A stretch of 64,000 nucleotides of DNA, taken from assembly GCA_902784435.1 (NCBI GenBank), contig CACZUR010000009.1, positions 62,001 through 126,000 of the forward strand, given 5' to 3'. The notes beneath the pieces were generated by a model. It made no database searches, was not told where the DNA came from, and saw only the letters and a list, made by a program, of their open reading frames with translations. The DNA comes from an uncultured Bacteroidia bacterium. Lineage in GTDB: Bacteria; Bacteroidota; Bacteroidia; Bacteroidales; UBA932. A program made the position numbers and the translations under genes. Shown here one piece after another: positions 17,486-25,851 of the stretch (its first letter is position 1; every line of letters begins with the position of its first letter).

Positions 17486-18439
17486 TTAGCGCTTCAGGCG
17501 CACGAAAATGCTCAGCGGCAGGATTTTGCCGAAGGAATCGTTGAAGGCCAGTTCCCCGGAAACCATTTCGCGGAACTGGTTTTTGAAGGCCTCCCGCACC
17601 ACGGTTTCTCCCAGGGCGGCGCTGTAGCCGTTGGAATACAGGTTCAGGACCAGGAAGGCGTCGCGGGGAGAGAGGATATCGGCCACATTCTGCAGCAGGC
17701 CGAAGAGGAGTTCGTCCAGCTTCCACTTTTCCCCGTCCGGACCGTGGCCGTAGGCGGGCGGGTCCAGGATGATGCCGTCGTAGCGGTTGCCCCGCCGGGC
17801 TTCCCGCCGGGCGAACTTCAGGGCGTCTTCCACCACCCAGCGCACCCCGTCCAGGCCGCTGCGTTCCATGTTTTCGCGGGCCCAGGTAACAACCTGGCGC
17901 ACGGAGTCCAGGTGGGTGACATCGGCCCCGGCGCATCTGGCGGCCAGCGAGGCCGCGCCCGTGTAGGCGAAGAGGTTGAGCACCTTGGGGGCAGGCAGGC
18001 CGTTGGCCTTGTGGATGCGAGAGAGGCGGCTCGTTTCCCGGTAGATGAATTCCCAGTTCGGGGCCTGTTCCGGGAACACGCCCACATGCTTGAAGGACGT
18101 CAGGCCCAGGCGCAGGGCGATGTGCAGGTCGCTGGCCGCATGGGTTTCCGGTTCCGGTTCGCCGTTATACACGATGCCCCACTGGTCTTCCATCTTCTTC
18201 AGGCGCTCCCAGGTGCCGCTGTCTTCCTTGCCGGCCTTGCCGAAGCCCGCGCCGGGCTTGAACACCACATGGCTCAGGCGGCGCCATTCCGCCTCCGGCA
18301 GGGAGGGCGTCCACAGGGCCTTGGGCTCCGGACGCCGCAGAATGTATTTGCCAAAGCGTTCCAGCTTTTCTCCGTTTCCGGAATCCAGCAGTTCGTAGTC
18401 TTTCCAGTAATTTGCGGGGAATTCGACAGCCATAACCAT
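17486..18439 (-). CDS. Class I SAM-dependent methyltransferase (COG1092-like)
   Basis: The 317-residue protein is related to the RlmI/RlmK group of 23S rRNA methyltransferases. Motif I is VLNLFAYTGAASLAA, and motif IV is LDPPAYGHG, as expected for an enzyme that methylates a nucleic-acid base. The N-terminal PUA domain of RlmI is missing and replaced by about 60 other residues, so the exact target is uncertain. The start is at 18439 (MVMAVEF) or two codons later. The gene begins 21 bases after the DUF2723 gene. Confidence 0.85.
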   Translation of the reverse strand: MVMAVEFPANYWKDYELLDSGNGEKLERFGKYILRRPEPKALWTPSLPEAEWRRLSHVVFKPGAGFGKAGKEDSGTWERLKKMEDQWGIVYNGEPEPETHAASDLHIALRLGLTSFKHVGVFPEQAPNWEFIYRETSRLSRIHKANGLPAPKVLNLFAYTGAASLAARCAGADVTHLDSVRQVVTWARENMERSGLDGVRWVVEDALKFARREARRGNRYDGIILDPPAYGHGPDGEKWKLDELLFGLLQNVADILSPRDAFLVLNLYSNGYSAALGETVVREAFKNQFREMVSGELAFNDSFGKILPLSIFVRLKR

Positions 18440-18460
18440 TCTATTTTTGCCAAACGGGGA

Positions 18461-21400
18461 TTACTCTACGGATAAACTGTCGGTGCGTTCCAGGTCGTAG
18501 GCGCTGCCGGTAGCGGCGTGCAGGATATCCTCCAGGGCGTCTACCATGACCTTGCCCAGCTCCTTGTCTCCGTACTGCTTGCACACGTCGGAGATGTACA
18601 GGAGCACGCGGCTGGCCGTCTCAAATTCCGAGGAGCCCAGCGAGCCCCATTCCAGGAAGAAGGCCGATGTTTCCAACAGATCTTCCCCCATCCGGGTGGC
18701 CATGTCGCGGGCCTTGTCAGGAGCGCCCAGATAGTAGTAGTTCTCGATCATCTGGGCCACCATGTAGTCGTTGCCCGAGAAACCTACGGGGATGCTTTCC
18801 AGCGGGAAGTTGGCCTCCGGGAAATTCTCCTGGCACAGGTCCATGATTTCCAGGGCTTTCTCGGGCTCATCCGCATCGATGAGCGCGTTGGCCACCGTCA
18901 GGTACATCTGCCGCTGGGACAGCACGCCCAGGAAGGTGTACAGGTTCTGGTAGTCCACAAACCAGTCCGTGCGGCGGAGTTTGTCCGACCGGTAGGTGTT
19001 TTTCATTTTGTCATACAGCGCCAGGGCGTCTACCTTGCCGGCATCCGTGGAGGAAACCTTGTTGCGGATGGGCGTGAAGCGGTAGGAATAGCCGTCGTAC
19101 ATCAGGTAATCCTTGATGCCCACGTTCAGGTCCCCGCCCATGTTGAGCATGCTGATGGGACGGTCCCACTGGTAGTTGGACAGCAGGTCCAGCAGGAAGA
19201 GTTCCGGCTTGGACACATAGTTCTTGTCCTTGGACATGGACAGCATGATGCTGTCGGGGATTTCGGAGACAAACTGTTCCGGCACGATGCCGTACTTGAT
19301 GCAGTTTTCCTTGTTCACGGGGATGACCACATTCCGGGCGCAGATGAAATCCAGTTTCATGCCGTTGTCCAGGCCCACCTTCATCTTGGGATCCCGGAAA
19401 ATGTCCATCACGTCCTTCAGGAGCATGGGAGAACCGTCATCGTAGGCAATGTACACAAACTCGTTGGTTCCGTACAGATACTGGCTCTGGGGCACGGTCA
19501 GGGGCAGCGGGGCGCTCTCGTTGCAGGCCCACTTCATCTGGTCTATGTACCAGTCCGTTCCCAGTAGCGAGGTATTGACCACCCGGACGTCCGTGCGTAC
19601 ACCTTCAATCTCCTGGGCATACCAGAGCGGGAAGGTGTCGTTGTCGCCGTGGGTGATGAGCAGTCCGTTTTTGCCGACGGAATTCAGGTAATTGGCCGCC
19701 ATCTCCACCGCGGTATAGCGGTTGGAACGGTTGTGGTCGTCCCAGTTCTGGGCGGCCATCAGGGCCGGAACGCCCAGGCACAGCACGGAAACGCCGGTGG
19801 CCAGGGCCCTTTCAGGCACCTTCCGGGCTGCGTCGGAGAGCCACTGATACAGGGCCGCCACACCCAGGCCGATCCAGATGGCATACATGTAGAACGAACC
19901 CGCATAGGCATAATCCCGTTCCCGCACCTGGTAGGGCGGCTGGTTCAGGTACAGCACGATGGCGATACCCGTCATGAAGAACATCAGGAACACGATCCAG
20001 CTGCCCCGCTTGTCGCGGTCGAACTGGAATACCAGGCCCAGCAGGCCCAGCAGCAGGGGCAGGAAGAAATAGTGGTTCTTGCCTTTGTTCTCCCGCAGGA
20101 TGGCCGGGGCGTCCGACTGGTCTCCCAGGCGCAGCCGGTCCAGCACGCCCACACCGCTTTCCCAGTTGCCGTAAAACACATTGCCGGGCAGCGGGCTGTG
20201 GATGTCGTTCTGGCGCCCCACGAAATTCCACATGAAGTAACGCCAGTACATCCAGTTAACCTGATAGTCAAAGAAATAGGCCATGTTGGCCCCGAAGGTG
20301 GGCTTGCGGCTCTTGGCGCCCTTCACGCGGGTGCCCTTCCCCTGTGTATACAGTTCGTAAAACTCCGTATAGCGGGGGTCTGCCCCGGACCACATGCGCG
20401 GGAACAGCATCTTGCCCTCGGGCTTGTAAACGGCGTCCGTGGGGGCATCGGCCTTCACGTATTTGCCATTCAGGGCAGCCCAGTACGTTCCCTGCTTCAG
20501 GTCATAGGGAGCGTCGTAATACTGGCCGTACAGGAGCGGCGTGGAACCGTACTGCTCGCGACTCAGGTAACGCACCAGCGTATACGGATTGTCCGGCTGA
20601 TACTCGTTGGTGGGCGTTTTTACGCTGGAGCGGATGATGACGATGGAGAACAGCGAGAAGCCAATCACCAGCGTGGTCACGCATAGGATGACCGTGTTCA
20701 GGAACACCTTGTCTTTGCGGAGGGTGACAAATAGCCCCCAGAAGCACAGGGCCAGCAGTGCCACCAGGAACACCGTGGCGCCGGTATTGTACGGCAGGCC
20801 GAAGCCATTGACGAAGATGCGGTCGAAGAAAGCCGCCAGTTTGGGCAGGTACGGGATAAAGAGGTACACCAGCAGGAACTCGATGACCACGCCGATGGCA
20901 AAGATTCCGGCGAGTTTCTTGAACTCCAGCTTCTTATCTTCGTTCTTCCGGTAGTAGTACATGAATACGAAAGCCGGAATGGTGAGGAGGTTCAGGAGGT
21001 GCACGCCGATGGAAAGGCCCATCAGGAATGCGATGAGCACGATCCAGCGGTTGGCGTGCGGCTCATCGGCCTGGTCGTACCACTTGCACATGGCCCAGAA
21101 GACCAGCGCCGTAAACAGCGAGCTCATGGCATAGACCTCTCCCTCCACCGCACTGAACCAGAAGGTGTCGCTGAAGCAGTAGGCCAGCGCGCCCACCGCG
21201 CCGGCGCCCAGGACCGCGATGGGATTCTTCACGATCCGTTTGGCAAAGAAGACGATGGTAAAATACAGCAGGAACACCGTGAGCGCACTCAGGAGGGCGT
21301 TCATGGCATTCACGGCCACGGCGGCATGCGCGGCGTCCACGGGGATGGTGAAGAAACGGGCGATGAGCTGGAACACCGGGTTTCCCGGAGGGTGACCCAC

Positions 21401-21547
21401 TTCCAGCTTATACGACGAAGCGATGAATTCTCCGCAGTCCCAGAACGACGCGGTAGGTTCTATGGTGGAAAGATAGGTGGCCGACGAAATCACCAGCACG
21501 GCCAGAGCCACTATCCAGTTCCACTTGTTGAAGGTTTTCTGATCCAT
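18461..21547 (-). CDS. DUF2723 membrane protein, putative glycosyltransferase
   Basis: The 1028-residue protein begins with the signature of the DUF2723 family: TYLSTIEPTASFWDCGEF and YKLEVGHPPGNPVFQL, with an acidic D/E pair in the first loop as in protein O-mannosyltransferases. About a dozen membrane segments occupy residues 1-640, followed by a soluble C-terminal half with TPR-like helices (KALEIMDLCQENFPEAN). The family is very common in Bacteroidota and was placed in the GT-C fold by similarity to TMEM260; its acceptor is not known here. It has its own promoter and is followed by the methyltransferase gene. Confidence 0.88.
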   Translation of the reverse strand: MDQKTFNKWNWIVALAVLVISSATYLSTIEPTASFWDCGEFIASSYKLEVGHPPGNPVFQLIARFFTIPVDAAHAAVAVNAMNALLSALTVFLLYFTIVFFAKRIVKNPIAVLGAGAVGALAYCFSDTFWFSAVEGEVYAMSSLFTALVFWAMCKWYDQADEPHANRWIVLIAFLMGLSIGVHLLNLLTIPAFVFMYYYRKNEDKKLEFKKLAGIFAIGVVIEFLLVYLFIPYLPKLAAFFDRIFVNGFGLPYNTGATVFLVALLALCFWGLFVTLRKDKVFLNTVILCVTTLVIGFSLFSIVIIRSSVKTPTNEYQPDNPYTLVRYLSREQYGSTPLLYGQYYDAPYDLKQGTYWAALNGKYVKADAPTDAVYKPEGKMLFPRMWSGADPRYTEFYELYTQGKGTRVKGAKSRKPTFGANMAYFFDYQVNWMYWRYFMWNFVGRQNDIHSPLPGNVFYGNWESGVGVLDRLRLGDQSDAPAILRENKGKNHYFFLPLLLGLLGLVFQFDRDKRGSWIVFLMFFMTGIAIVLYLNQPPYQVRERDYAYAGSFYMYAIWIGLGVAALYQWLSDAARKVPERALATGVSVLCLGVPALMAAQNWDDHNRSNRYTAVEMAANYLNSVGKNGLLITHGDNDTFPLWYAQEIEGVRTDVRVVNTSLLGTDWYIDQMKWACNESAPLPLTVPQSQYLYGTNEFVYIAYDDGSPMLLKDVMDIFRDPKMKVGLDNGMKLDFICARNVVIPVNKENCIKYGIVPEQFVSEIPDSIMLSMSKDKNYVSKPELFLLDLLSNYQWDRPISMLNMGGDLNVGIKDYLMYDGYSYRFTPIRNKVSSTDAGKVDALALYDKMKNTYRSDKLRRTDWFVDYQNLYTFLGVLSQRQMYLTVANALIDADEPEKALEIMDLCQENFPEANFPLESIPVGFSGNDYMVAQMIENYYYLGAPDKARDMATRMGEDLLETSAFFLEWGSLGSSEFETASRVLLYISDVCKQYGDKELGKVMVDALEDILHAATGSAYDLERTDSLSVE

Positions 21548-21565
21548 ATAGAAACAATAAGCCTA

Positions 21566-21596
21566 CAAAGTTACAAAAACTTTGCAGGCATACAAA
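21566..21596 (-). promoter_or_regulatory. Promoter of the DUF2723 gene with inverted repeat
   Basis: On the minus strand TTTG (21593-21596) and TAACTTTG (21566-21573) are 19 bases apart, the best spacing. The same stretch (21561-21589) is an imperfect inverted repeat: GCCTGCAAAGTT faces AACTTTGTAGGC with one mismatch. The repeat could be an operator or a weak terminator of the upstream GNAT gene, whose stop is at 21611. Confidence 0.7.
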
Positions 21597-21610
21597 AGCG
21601 GTGTCGTGAA

Positions 21611-22759
21611 CTAAATCTCTTTTACATAGCAGCGGCGGCGCTGATACTGCCAGCTCTCGAACATGCCCCAGAGGTTCTGCACTTTGTGATTCTCTTCCAG
21701 CTGGGGGTTCAGCAGCATCTGCCGGATACCCAGCCGCTGGTAGTTGTCCAGCAAGTACTTGAACATGAGCACCACCACACCTTTGGACTGATATTCGGGC
21801 AAGATGCCTATCAGCAGCGGCTCGGCAATATGGGAGCGGCGGGGATTGAGCGCCGGCAGCAGGTGCACCCAGCCGAAGGGGAAAATGCGGCCCTTGGCCT
21901 TCCGGACGGCGGCACTGATGTGCGGCATGGTCACGGCAAAGCCCACCAGCTGGTCCTCCTCGTTTACCACAAAAGCCACCAGGTCCTTGTTCAGGACGGG
22001 GACGTACTGTTTCACATAGCCGTCTATCTGCTCATCCGTAAGCCGGGTATACTCGTACAGGCCGTCAAAGGCCGTATTCAGGACATGAAACATTTCCCGG
22101 CCCCGCTTGGCCATCTTCCGGAGCGTATTGGCCGTGTAGATGCGCAGGCCGTAGCGCTCGCCGATACGGTCGGCCAGCAGGAACTGGCGCGGCGTACCGG
22201 TTTCCGGCAGCACGCACAGCCGCTGGGTCCAGTCCACATCTTTGGTAAAGCCCAGCCGCTCCAGGAATTCGGGATAATAAGGATAGTTGTAAATGACCGT
22301 AAACGGGCTCTCGTTCTCGAAGCCCTCTACCAGCATGCCTTCGCGGTCCATGTCGGTGAAGCCCAGCGGGCCCTTGATCTTGGTGGCACCCCTGGCCTTA
22401 CCCCAGGCCATCACGGCTTCGATCAGGGCCTTGGCCACGTCAAAGTCCTCCACGAAATCGATCCAGCCGAAGCGGACGGTATGCTCGTTCCACTTTTCAT
22501 TGGCCTTATGATTGATGATGGCGGCCACGCGACCGACAATTTCCTCGCCCTGAAAGGCCAGGTACAGTTCCCGTTCGCAAAAAGCGAGCGCGGGATTCCT
22601 GGGCCCCAGGGAGTTGAACTCGTCGTCCTCGAAGGCAGGCACCCACTTGTCACTGTCTTTGTACAGGTCCAGCGGGAAACGGATAAACTTCTTTAACATC
22701 TTCCGGTCTGTTACCGGGACAATTTGGGTTTGCGGTTTCATCACGTTATGGTTTTTCAT
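21611..22759 (-). CDS. GNAT-like N-acyltransferase
   Basis: The 382-residue protein has an N-terminal part rich in conserved aromatic residues (FIRFPLDLYKDSDKWVPAF) and a C-terminal GNAT-like half with AFVVNEEDQLVGFAVTMP and LLIGILPEYQSKGVVVLMFKYL. This large single-copy GNAT type is widespread in Bacteroidota and its substrate is not known. The ATG at 22759 gives an ATGA overlap with the ubiE stop; the longer frame upstream is inside ubiE and is rejected. It is the last gene of the long malQ-led run. Confidence 0.8.
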   Translation of the reverse strand: MKNHNVMKPQTQIVPVTDRKMLKKFIRFPLDLYKDSDKWVPAFEDDEFNSLGPRNPALAFCERELYLAFQGEEIVGRVAAIINHKANEKWNEHTVRFGWIDFVEDFDVAKALIEAVMAWGKARGATKIKGPLGFTDMDREGMLVEGFENESPFTVIYNYPYYPEFLERLGFTKDVDWTQRLCVLPETGTPRQFLLADRIGERYGLRIYTANTLRKMAKRGREMFHVLNTAFDGLYEYTRLTDEQIDGYVKQYVPVLNKDLVAFVVNEEDQLVGFAVTMPHISAAVRKAKGRIFPFGWVHLLPALNPRRSHIAEPLLIGILPEYQSKGVVVLMFKYLLDNYQRLGIRQMLLNPQLEENHKVQNLWGMFESWQYQRRRCYVKEI

Positions 22760-23454
22760 TTCTCTCCAACATACATCCGGCACAGGCCCAGGGACAGGGA
22801 CTTGTGACGGACGGCACCGAAGCCTGCCGTCCGCATCATCTGGAGGAACACCTCCGGGGCCGGGAAGGCGTGTACGGACGCGGGCAGGTAACGATAGGCC
22901 TCCCTGTTGCCGGAAATCCGGCCGCCTATCCAGGGCAGGATGTGCATGAAATACAGGTCGTAGAACCAGCGGACCCACCGGTTCTGCGGCACCGAGAGTT
23001 CCAGGATCACAGCCTTGCCGCCGGGCTTTAACACCCGGTGGAACTCCTTCAGGCCCAGGTCTTTGTGTTCGAAATTCCGGATGCCAAAAGCACAGGTGAC
23101 ACGGTGGAAACTGCCTTCGGGGAAGGGCAGGTTTTCCCCGTCGGCCACCTGCAGGCGGATGCGGTCGTGGACGCCTTCGTGGGCGGCCTTTTCCATGACC
23201 AGGGCCATCATTCCCTCGGAAATGTCCACCCCCGTAACCCGCGAACCGGCGCCGGCCGCGGCGGCGACGGAAATGGTGCTGTCCCCGGTTCCGCAGGCCA
23301 CGTCCAGGATTTGCTGCGACGTACCGTCTACGATCTCCTTCAGGGCATGGCGACGCCAGAGCTTGTCCACATTCAGGGACATGAGGTGGTTGAGCCGGTC
23401 ATACGACGGGGCTATCTGGTCGAACATGGCCTGTATTTTCTCTTTCCTGGGCAT
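22756..23454 (-). CDS. ubiE: Demethylmenaquinone methyltransferase
   Basis: The 232-residue methyltransferase catalyses the last step of menaquinone synthesis, C-methylation of demethylmenaquinol with SAM. Motif I ILDVACGTGDSTIS, the family segments YDRLNHLMSLNVDKLWRR and VTCAFGIRNFEHKD, and the C-terminal FLQMMRTAGFGAVRHKSLSLG are all present. In this phylum the product is menaquinone, so it is MenG in function. The start overlaps the yidD stop by one base and the stop overlaps the GNAT start by four. Confidence 0.95.
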   Translation of the reverse strand: MPRKEKIQAMFDQIAPSYDRLNHLMSLNVDKLWRRHALKEIVDGTSQQILDVACGTGDSTISVAAAAGAGSRVTGVDISEGMMALVMEKAAHEGVHDRIRLQVADGENLPFPEGSFHRVTCAFGIRNFEHKDLGLKEFHRVLKPGGKAVILELSVPQNRWVRWFYDLYFMHILPWIGGRISGNREAYRYLPASVHAFPAPEVFLQMMRTAGFGAVRHKSLSLGLCRMYVGEK

Positions 23455-23687
23455 TACGGTACAGGGTCATATCCGCTTCCGCCCCAGGGGTGGCAGCGAA
23501 GGAGTCTTTTCACGGTCAGGTACAGTCCCTTGAACGGGCCGTGTTTCCGGAACGCTTCCAGGGCATACTGGGAACAGGTGGGCGTGAAGCGGCAGGAAGG
23601 CGGCGTAAAAGGGCTGATGCACAGCTGATAAAACTTGATGAGCAGCACCGCCGGCGCAATGAGGATCTTTTTAATCGTTTCTGGCAT
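23454..23687 (-). CDS. yidD: Membrane protein insertion efficiency factor YidD
   Basis: The small 77-residue protein matches the YidD family: [28 protein letters not shown], with the conserved cysteine pair, then [28 protein letters not shown]. It is a peripheral inner-membrane protein thought to help YidC insert proteins. Its reading frame overlaps the end of rnpA by 17 bases, the classic rnpA-yidD arrangement. Confidence 0.95.
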   Translation of the reverse strand: MPETIKKILIAPAVLLIKFYQLCISPFTPPSCRFTPTCSQYALEAFRKHGPFKGLYLTVKRLLRCHPWGGSGYDPVP

Positions 23688-24030
23688 GGCTGATGGCGGT
23701 GAGTGCTGCGGTCATATCGGCATAGATGGCCTCGTAGGGAAGGACTTCCCGCGAGGTGTAGATAAAGAGCACGTCTGCACCGGGGCCCAGCAGCGTTTTT
23801 TGCCGGCGGTAGCTTTCCCGGATACGGCGCTTGAGGAGGTTCCGGCGCACGGCGCGCTTGAAATGGCGCTTGGGAACGGATACGACAATCCGGGAAGGCT
23901 CCCCGCCATCCCGGAACAATACTTTGCAACGAAGACAGCCTGCCGAAAAGCCCTTTCCGCTGCCGAAGAGTTCCACTACGGCTGTCTGGCCGCAGAGACG
24001 CTCGGACTTGGGAAGGGTTTCATCGGCCAT
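23671..24030 (-). CDS. rnpA: Ribonuclease P protein component
   Basis: RnpA is the protein subunit of RNase P, which removes the 5' leader of pre-tRNAs. The 119-residue protein shows the family signature [18 protein letters not shown] in its centre, the RNA-binding RNR-like motif. Length is normal. It begins three bases after the hemD stop and overlaps yidD. rpmH, its usual upstream partner in other bacteria, is not in this window. Confidence 0.95.
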   Translation of the reverse strand: MADETLPKSERLCGQTAVVELFGSGKGFSAGCLRCKVLFRDGGEPSRIVVSVPKRHFKRAVRRNLLKRRIRESYRRQKTLLGPGADVLFIYTSREVLPYEAIYADMTAALTAISHARND

Positions 24031-24033
24031 AGG

Positions 24034-24777
24034 CTATGACAAGCTTTCCAGATACAGTTCGATGGCACGGGCCACGGAAGGGGCTTCCGGAGAGGGGGCC
24101 TTTACGTCGATGCGCAGGCCGGCCTCTTCCATGGCACGGACGATGGAACGGCCGTAAGAGACCATCTTGATGTCGCCCTGCCGGAAGTCCGGGAAATTCT
24201 CCTGGAGCGACTTTACGTCGGCCGGATTGTAGAAGACGATCATGTCGTAGTCCTGCAGGTCCAAGCCCTTCAGGTCCTGGCTTACGGGCTTCACGAAAAC
24301 ACCGGTGGCATACTCCAGGTGATGCGCCTGGAAAAGGGAGGTCATGGCATCTACGGAAGAGCCTTCGGTCATGGTTATCAGGAACTTCTCCCCTTTGTGC
24401 TTGGGGCCGATGAGCCCGATCACGCTTTCCGGGGTGCCGTTGCCGAAGAAGATCTTGCGCTTGCGGTACACGATGTGTTTCTGCAGATACATGGCCACGG
24501 CTTCCGTGGTGCAGAAATACTTCATGGTCTCGGGAATTTTCACGCGCAGTTCCTCTGCCAGGGAGAAATACGCGTCAATGACGTGGCGGGACGAGAAAAC
24601 CACGGCCGTGTAATCCAGGAAATTGATGCGCTGGGCACGGAACTCACGGGATGTCAGGGGTTCTATCTTGAAGAAGGGGCAGAATTGGAAATCTGCGCCG
24701 AACTTCTCCGTTACGGACTGATACTGCGTAAGAACGCGCGGAGCGTTCTGGGATACCAAAATCTTCTGGATGCTCAT
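24034..24777 (-). CDS. hemD: Uroporphyrinogen-III synthase family protein
   Basis: The 247-residue protein matches HemD, which closes hydroxymethylbilane to uroporphyrinogen III in haem synthesis. The family pattern of two similar halves is visible (IDAYFSLAEELRVKIPETMKYFCTTEAVAMYL and MIVFYNPADVKSLQENFPD). I choose the ATG at 24777 (MSIQKILV) rather than the longer frame to 24807, which reaches into the DUF4271 gene. A HemD-like protein next to DUF4271 is a standing pair in Bacteroidales; some such proteins are of uncertain activity. Confidence 0.82.
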   Translation of the reverse strand: MSIQKILVSQNAPRVLTQYQSVTEKFGADFQFCPFFKIEPLTSREFRAQRINFLDYTAVVFSSRHVIDAYFSLAEELRVKIPETMKYFCTTEAVAMYLQKHIVYRKRKIFFGNGTPESVIGLIGPKHKGEKFLITMTEGSSVDAMTSLFQAHHLEYATGVFVKPVSQDLKGLDLQDYDMIVFYNPADVKSLQENFPDFRQGDIKMVSYGRSIVRAMEEAGLRIDVKAPSPEAPSVARAIELYLESLS

Positions 24778-24796
24778 GAATCTTTCTACTACACTA

Positions 24797-25504
24797 CTAC
24801 AATACAAACGCCGAAATTACCAGTGCCGCAGTGGGCAATAATTCGAGCCCGCAAAGGTACAAAAAAGTTCGCAAAGGATTGCAAGATAATGCTAAAATTT
24901 GTGTCCTGCGTGCCAGAATAAGCAGGTATGACGCACCCATTTCTATCCAGAGAACCATCCGGACCACATGGGCCGGTATGCGGAAAAGTACCAAAATCAC
25001 CACCGTTGCCAGGATGAGGATGGCCATGCAGCAGTAGTAGGTATACACCGTATGGCGGGCCAGGCGGTAGTTCTCTATTCCGCGCCGGGGCTTGAGCACG
25101 TGATACAGGATGATGCGGAGCAGCAGATAGCCCAGGACCACGCCGGCAACGGCCAGCAGCCCCCAGCTGCCCTCCATGTTCCGGATGAAAGCCGGGTCAT
25201 AGACCCGGTACTGGTACAGGACCAGCGGAGCGATGATCAGAAGGAGGATGGCCAGCATGTTGCGGTCGTGGCTGGCCCGCACGCTCCTCTCCAGTTCTGC
25301 GCTGCCCCGGGTCCGGAAAAGGCTGTCCAACAGCAGCGGAAGCAGCTCCCGGAAACGGGGAAAGAACACCAGGACCAGCAGGATGAACAGCCCCATGGAC
25401 AGCGGGACCAGCCAGGCAGAAAAGTCCGCCGCCTGTGCGACGGGTTCTGCGGACGGCATCTGGTCCAGCAGCAGCTGTCCCGATTTGAAAAACTCCTCCG
25501 GCAT
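24797..25504 (-). CDS. DUF4271 integral membrane protein
   Basis: The 235-residue protein has about six to seven hydrophobic segments and the pattern GVVLGYLLLRIILYHVL and CGLELLPTAALVISAFVL, typical of the DUF4271 family that is restricted to Bacteroidota. Its function is unknown. The constant position beside hemD suggests a link to haem or respiration, which is only inference. It starts one base inside the SUI1 stop. A TACCTTTG sequence on the minus strand (24852-24859) lies near its 3' end and may act as an internal promoter for hemD. Confidence 0.82.
   Translation of the reverse strand: MPEEFFKSGQLLLDQMPSAEPVAQAADFSAWLVPLSMGLFILLVLVFFPRFRELLPLLLDSLFRTRGSAELERSVRASHDRNMLAILLLIIAPLVLYQYRVYDPAFIRNMEGSWGLLAVAGVVLGYLLLRIILYHVLKPRRGIENYRLARHTVYTYYCCMAILILATVVILVLFRIPAHVVRMVLWIEMGASYLLILARRTQILALSCNPLRTFLYLCGLELLPTAALVISAFVL
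24852..24859 (-). promoter_or_regulatory. Possible internal -7 element TACCTTTG before hemD
   Basis: TACCTTTG on the minus strand fits TAnnTTTG and is 74 bases upstream of the hemD ATG, within the DUF4271 coding region. No -33 TTTG stands at 19 bases, so it may be chance. Confidence 0.3.
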
Positions 25505-25848
25505 CAGTTTCCCCGTTTGGCCTGGTAGCCCATCTGCAGCAGCAGGGCCACCACCTTGTCCCGGAAATCTCCCTGGATGGTGATTTCCCCGTCTTTAGCG
25601 CTTCCACCCACGCCCAGGCGCGTTTTCAGGGTCTTGGCCAACTCCTTCAGGTCGTCGGCCCGCCCTACGAAACCGGAAATCAGGGTTACCTGCTTGCCGC
25701 CGCGGTTCCGGCGGTCGATGCCCACGATGAGGCGCTGCTTCCCCGGCGGAAGGGTATCGGCCTCGGGGGCCTCCCCTTCCGTCCGGTAAGCGAAGTCGGG
25801 ATTGGTGGAATAGACCACCCCCAGCCGGGATTTCCAGTCGTTATCCAT
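25504..25848 (-). CDS. SUI1/eIF1 family translation factor
   Basis: The 114-residue protein is the bacterial SUI1 (YciH) type. Characteristic segments are GGKQVTLISGFVG, LKTRLGVGGSAKDGEITIQGDFRDKV and the C-terminal LLQMGYQAKRGN. YciH-like proteins bind the small ribosomal subunit and can act in start-site fidelity. The N-terminus is a 40-residue variable tail. It begins three bases after malQ and shares one base with DUF4271. Confidence 0.92.
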   Translation of the reverse strand: MDNDWKSRLGVVYSTNPDFAYRTEGEAPEADTLPPGKQRLIVGIDRRNRGGKQVTLISGFVGRADDLKELAKTLKTRLGVGGSAKDGEITIQGDFRDKVVALLLQMGYQAKRGN

Positions 25849-25851
25849 AGG

